Positions 62,901 through 64,000 of a stretch of DNA of 64,000 nt are shown here, piece after piece; position 1 is the first letter of the stretch, and each line of letters begins with the position of its first letter. Origin of the DNA: Monomorium pharaonis (Eukaryota; Arthropoda; Insecta; Hymenoptera; Formicidae); NCBI RefSeq assembly GCF_013373865.1, contig NC_050472.1, positions 3,493,757-3,557,756 on the forward strand. The letters run 5' to 3'. The translations under genes were made by a program, and so were the position numbers. The notes under the pieces were generated by a model. The model had not been told where the DNA came from. It saw only the letters and a list, made by a program, of their open reading frames with translations, and did not search any database.

Positions 62901-64000
62901 GTTCTCGCTGCTGCGCGTTACGAATATATAAGAAAATTGAAATCGCTGATATTACACGGATAGCAGTGAAAATAAAATAGAACGTCGGACATGTGTAAAA
63001 GAAATCGATTATTGAAGGAGGAGAATGTATACGTATTCAAATTTTATATAGGTTTTTGTGTGCACGTTTTGTTCCGAAGACTCCCTGACACTTTAAAAAT
63101 TTATAGATTACGAAAGTATTATTCACAGGCGAGACAAAATTTTCAGTGAAACAATTCTGCTACTCTTGGAAATGCGCAAAGTGTAACTTAATTATTTAAT
63201 GAGAAATTTGTTTGTCATAGAATTTAATTATTGAAATTAATGAATATTTTTTGAAAAGGAGACGATAAAGTAGATTATTTATCTACAAATTAATTAACGT
63301 CATGCTATTACAAATAAATTACTATACTTATTTACTACTACATGATAGTTAAATTAAAAATATCATACATAGAAGTAATTAAGAAGCCTTTTGTTTGTAC
63401 GGTAAGTACGTCAACAAATTACAGTCAGTGAAAAAAAAAATAATTTAGGCATCTTAATCGTCAGGGACGACTGGATTCAGGCAACGAGCGATTAAAACCC
63501 TTTCCTTTTAGGCGGAAAATTAGATTGCCGTCGGTGGACGGGGGTAACGGGCGAGGTGACGAGATTAAGAAGTCGTCTGCGGAAAACTAAGGAGGTACGA
63601 AAAGTCGCCGTGGTAAATCTCATTTTATAAGCGACGCGAATGAGTTATTGTCCAACGACCAGTCGATTCTCCCTCCGTTCCGAAAAGTGCTCTCGTCGTC
63701 GAAAAATCCCCGCAAAAAAATATTCCGCGATTGTTGCTATGAAGTTCGATCGTATAATTTTCTTTCGGAATTGCTAGGGTGAATTTTTCCCGCGAATTTT
63801 TCGAGTTTGCCATCAGATACAGAGCGTCGGGAATCTCATTCGCGCGCGCAAATGGGATTTGATCTAATGTGGAAAAGGCGTAGATAGTGTTCACTGATAA
63901 TTCCGCGATCGATTTTTTTCGACGAGGTCGTGCTATCTTCGTAAAAGATCTCAGAATAATACGGAAATTCTTATATCGCGATGAAAGTGTTAATATTTTA
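62901..64000. other. Upstream intergenic flank
   Basis: AT-rich from about 62.9 to 63.4 kb, then a moderately CpG-rich patch at 63.5-63.9 kb. No frame with splice or domain support, no tRNA and no recognisable repeat. It may contain upstream regulatory sequence or a 5' non-coding exon, but nothing decides this. Confidence 0.4.

Noticed and set aside
1..64000. CRISPR array, phage, bacterial operon or viral insertion
   Set aside because: No direct repeats with regular unique spacers, no dense coding, and no polymerase, capsid or transposase domain in any frame. The window is intronic eukaryotic DNA.

Overview
The window looks like nuclear DNA of an insect, most likely a hymenopteran and plausibly an ant. 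It has AT-rich intronic sequence, CpG-rich islands, many microsatellites, GT-AG introns up to 27.5 kb and small inverted-repeat transposons. Organism identity is an inference; no rRNA, tRNA or mitochondrial marker is present to fix it.

I can support one protein-coding gene. It lies on the minus strand and spans almost the whole window. Five coding exons were found by joining splice sites with matching phases: 61401-61311 (signal peptide), 49637-49414 and 21867-21723 (the two halves of one CUB domain), 3511-3389 (one LDL-receptor class A domain) and 1555-1367 (transmembrane segment and start of the cytoplasmic tail). The intron phases are 1, 0, 1, 1 and 1, and together the exons give 257 residues. 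The last donor points to at least one more exon below position 1, so the 3' end is outside the window. One CUB plus one LDLa in a single-pass type I membrane protein is the architecture of Drosophila Lost and found (Loaf, CG6024) and C. elegans MIG-13. The orthology call rests on architecture and remembered family knowledge, not on an alignment.

Layout by coordinate: 1-1366 is the start of intron 5; 1556-3388 is intron 4; 3512-21722 is intron 3 (18.2 kb); 21868-49413 is intron 2 (27.5 kb); 49638-61310 is intron 1 (11.7 kb); 61402-64000 is the 5' UTR, a CpG-rich promoter-type region and upstream flank. The introns contain CpG-rich islands (about 14.7-17.7, 50.3-52.0, 53.6-54.1 and 55.1-56.0 kb), long dinucleotide microsatellites and several candidate MITE-type elements. 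They also hold a perfect 77-bp inverted repeat at 16842-17007 and a possible relic of another LDLa domain at 32146-32232.

I found no operon, CRISPR array, phage, toxin or viral gene. Most open frames in the introns are short, lack domain or splice support, and behave like chance frames. The observations most worth checking are the perfect hairpin, the three-copy TIR family, the inverted repeat pair at 25.7 and 27.0 kb, the LDLa relic, the His substitution at a calcium-ligand position in the functional LDLa, and the mini-uORF before the start codon.
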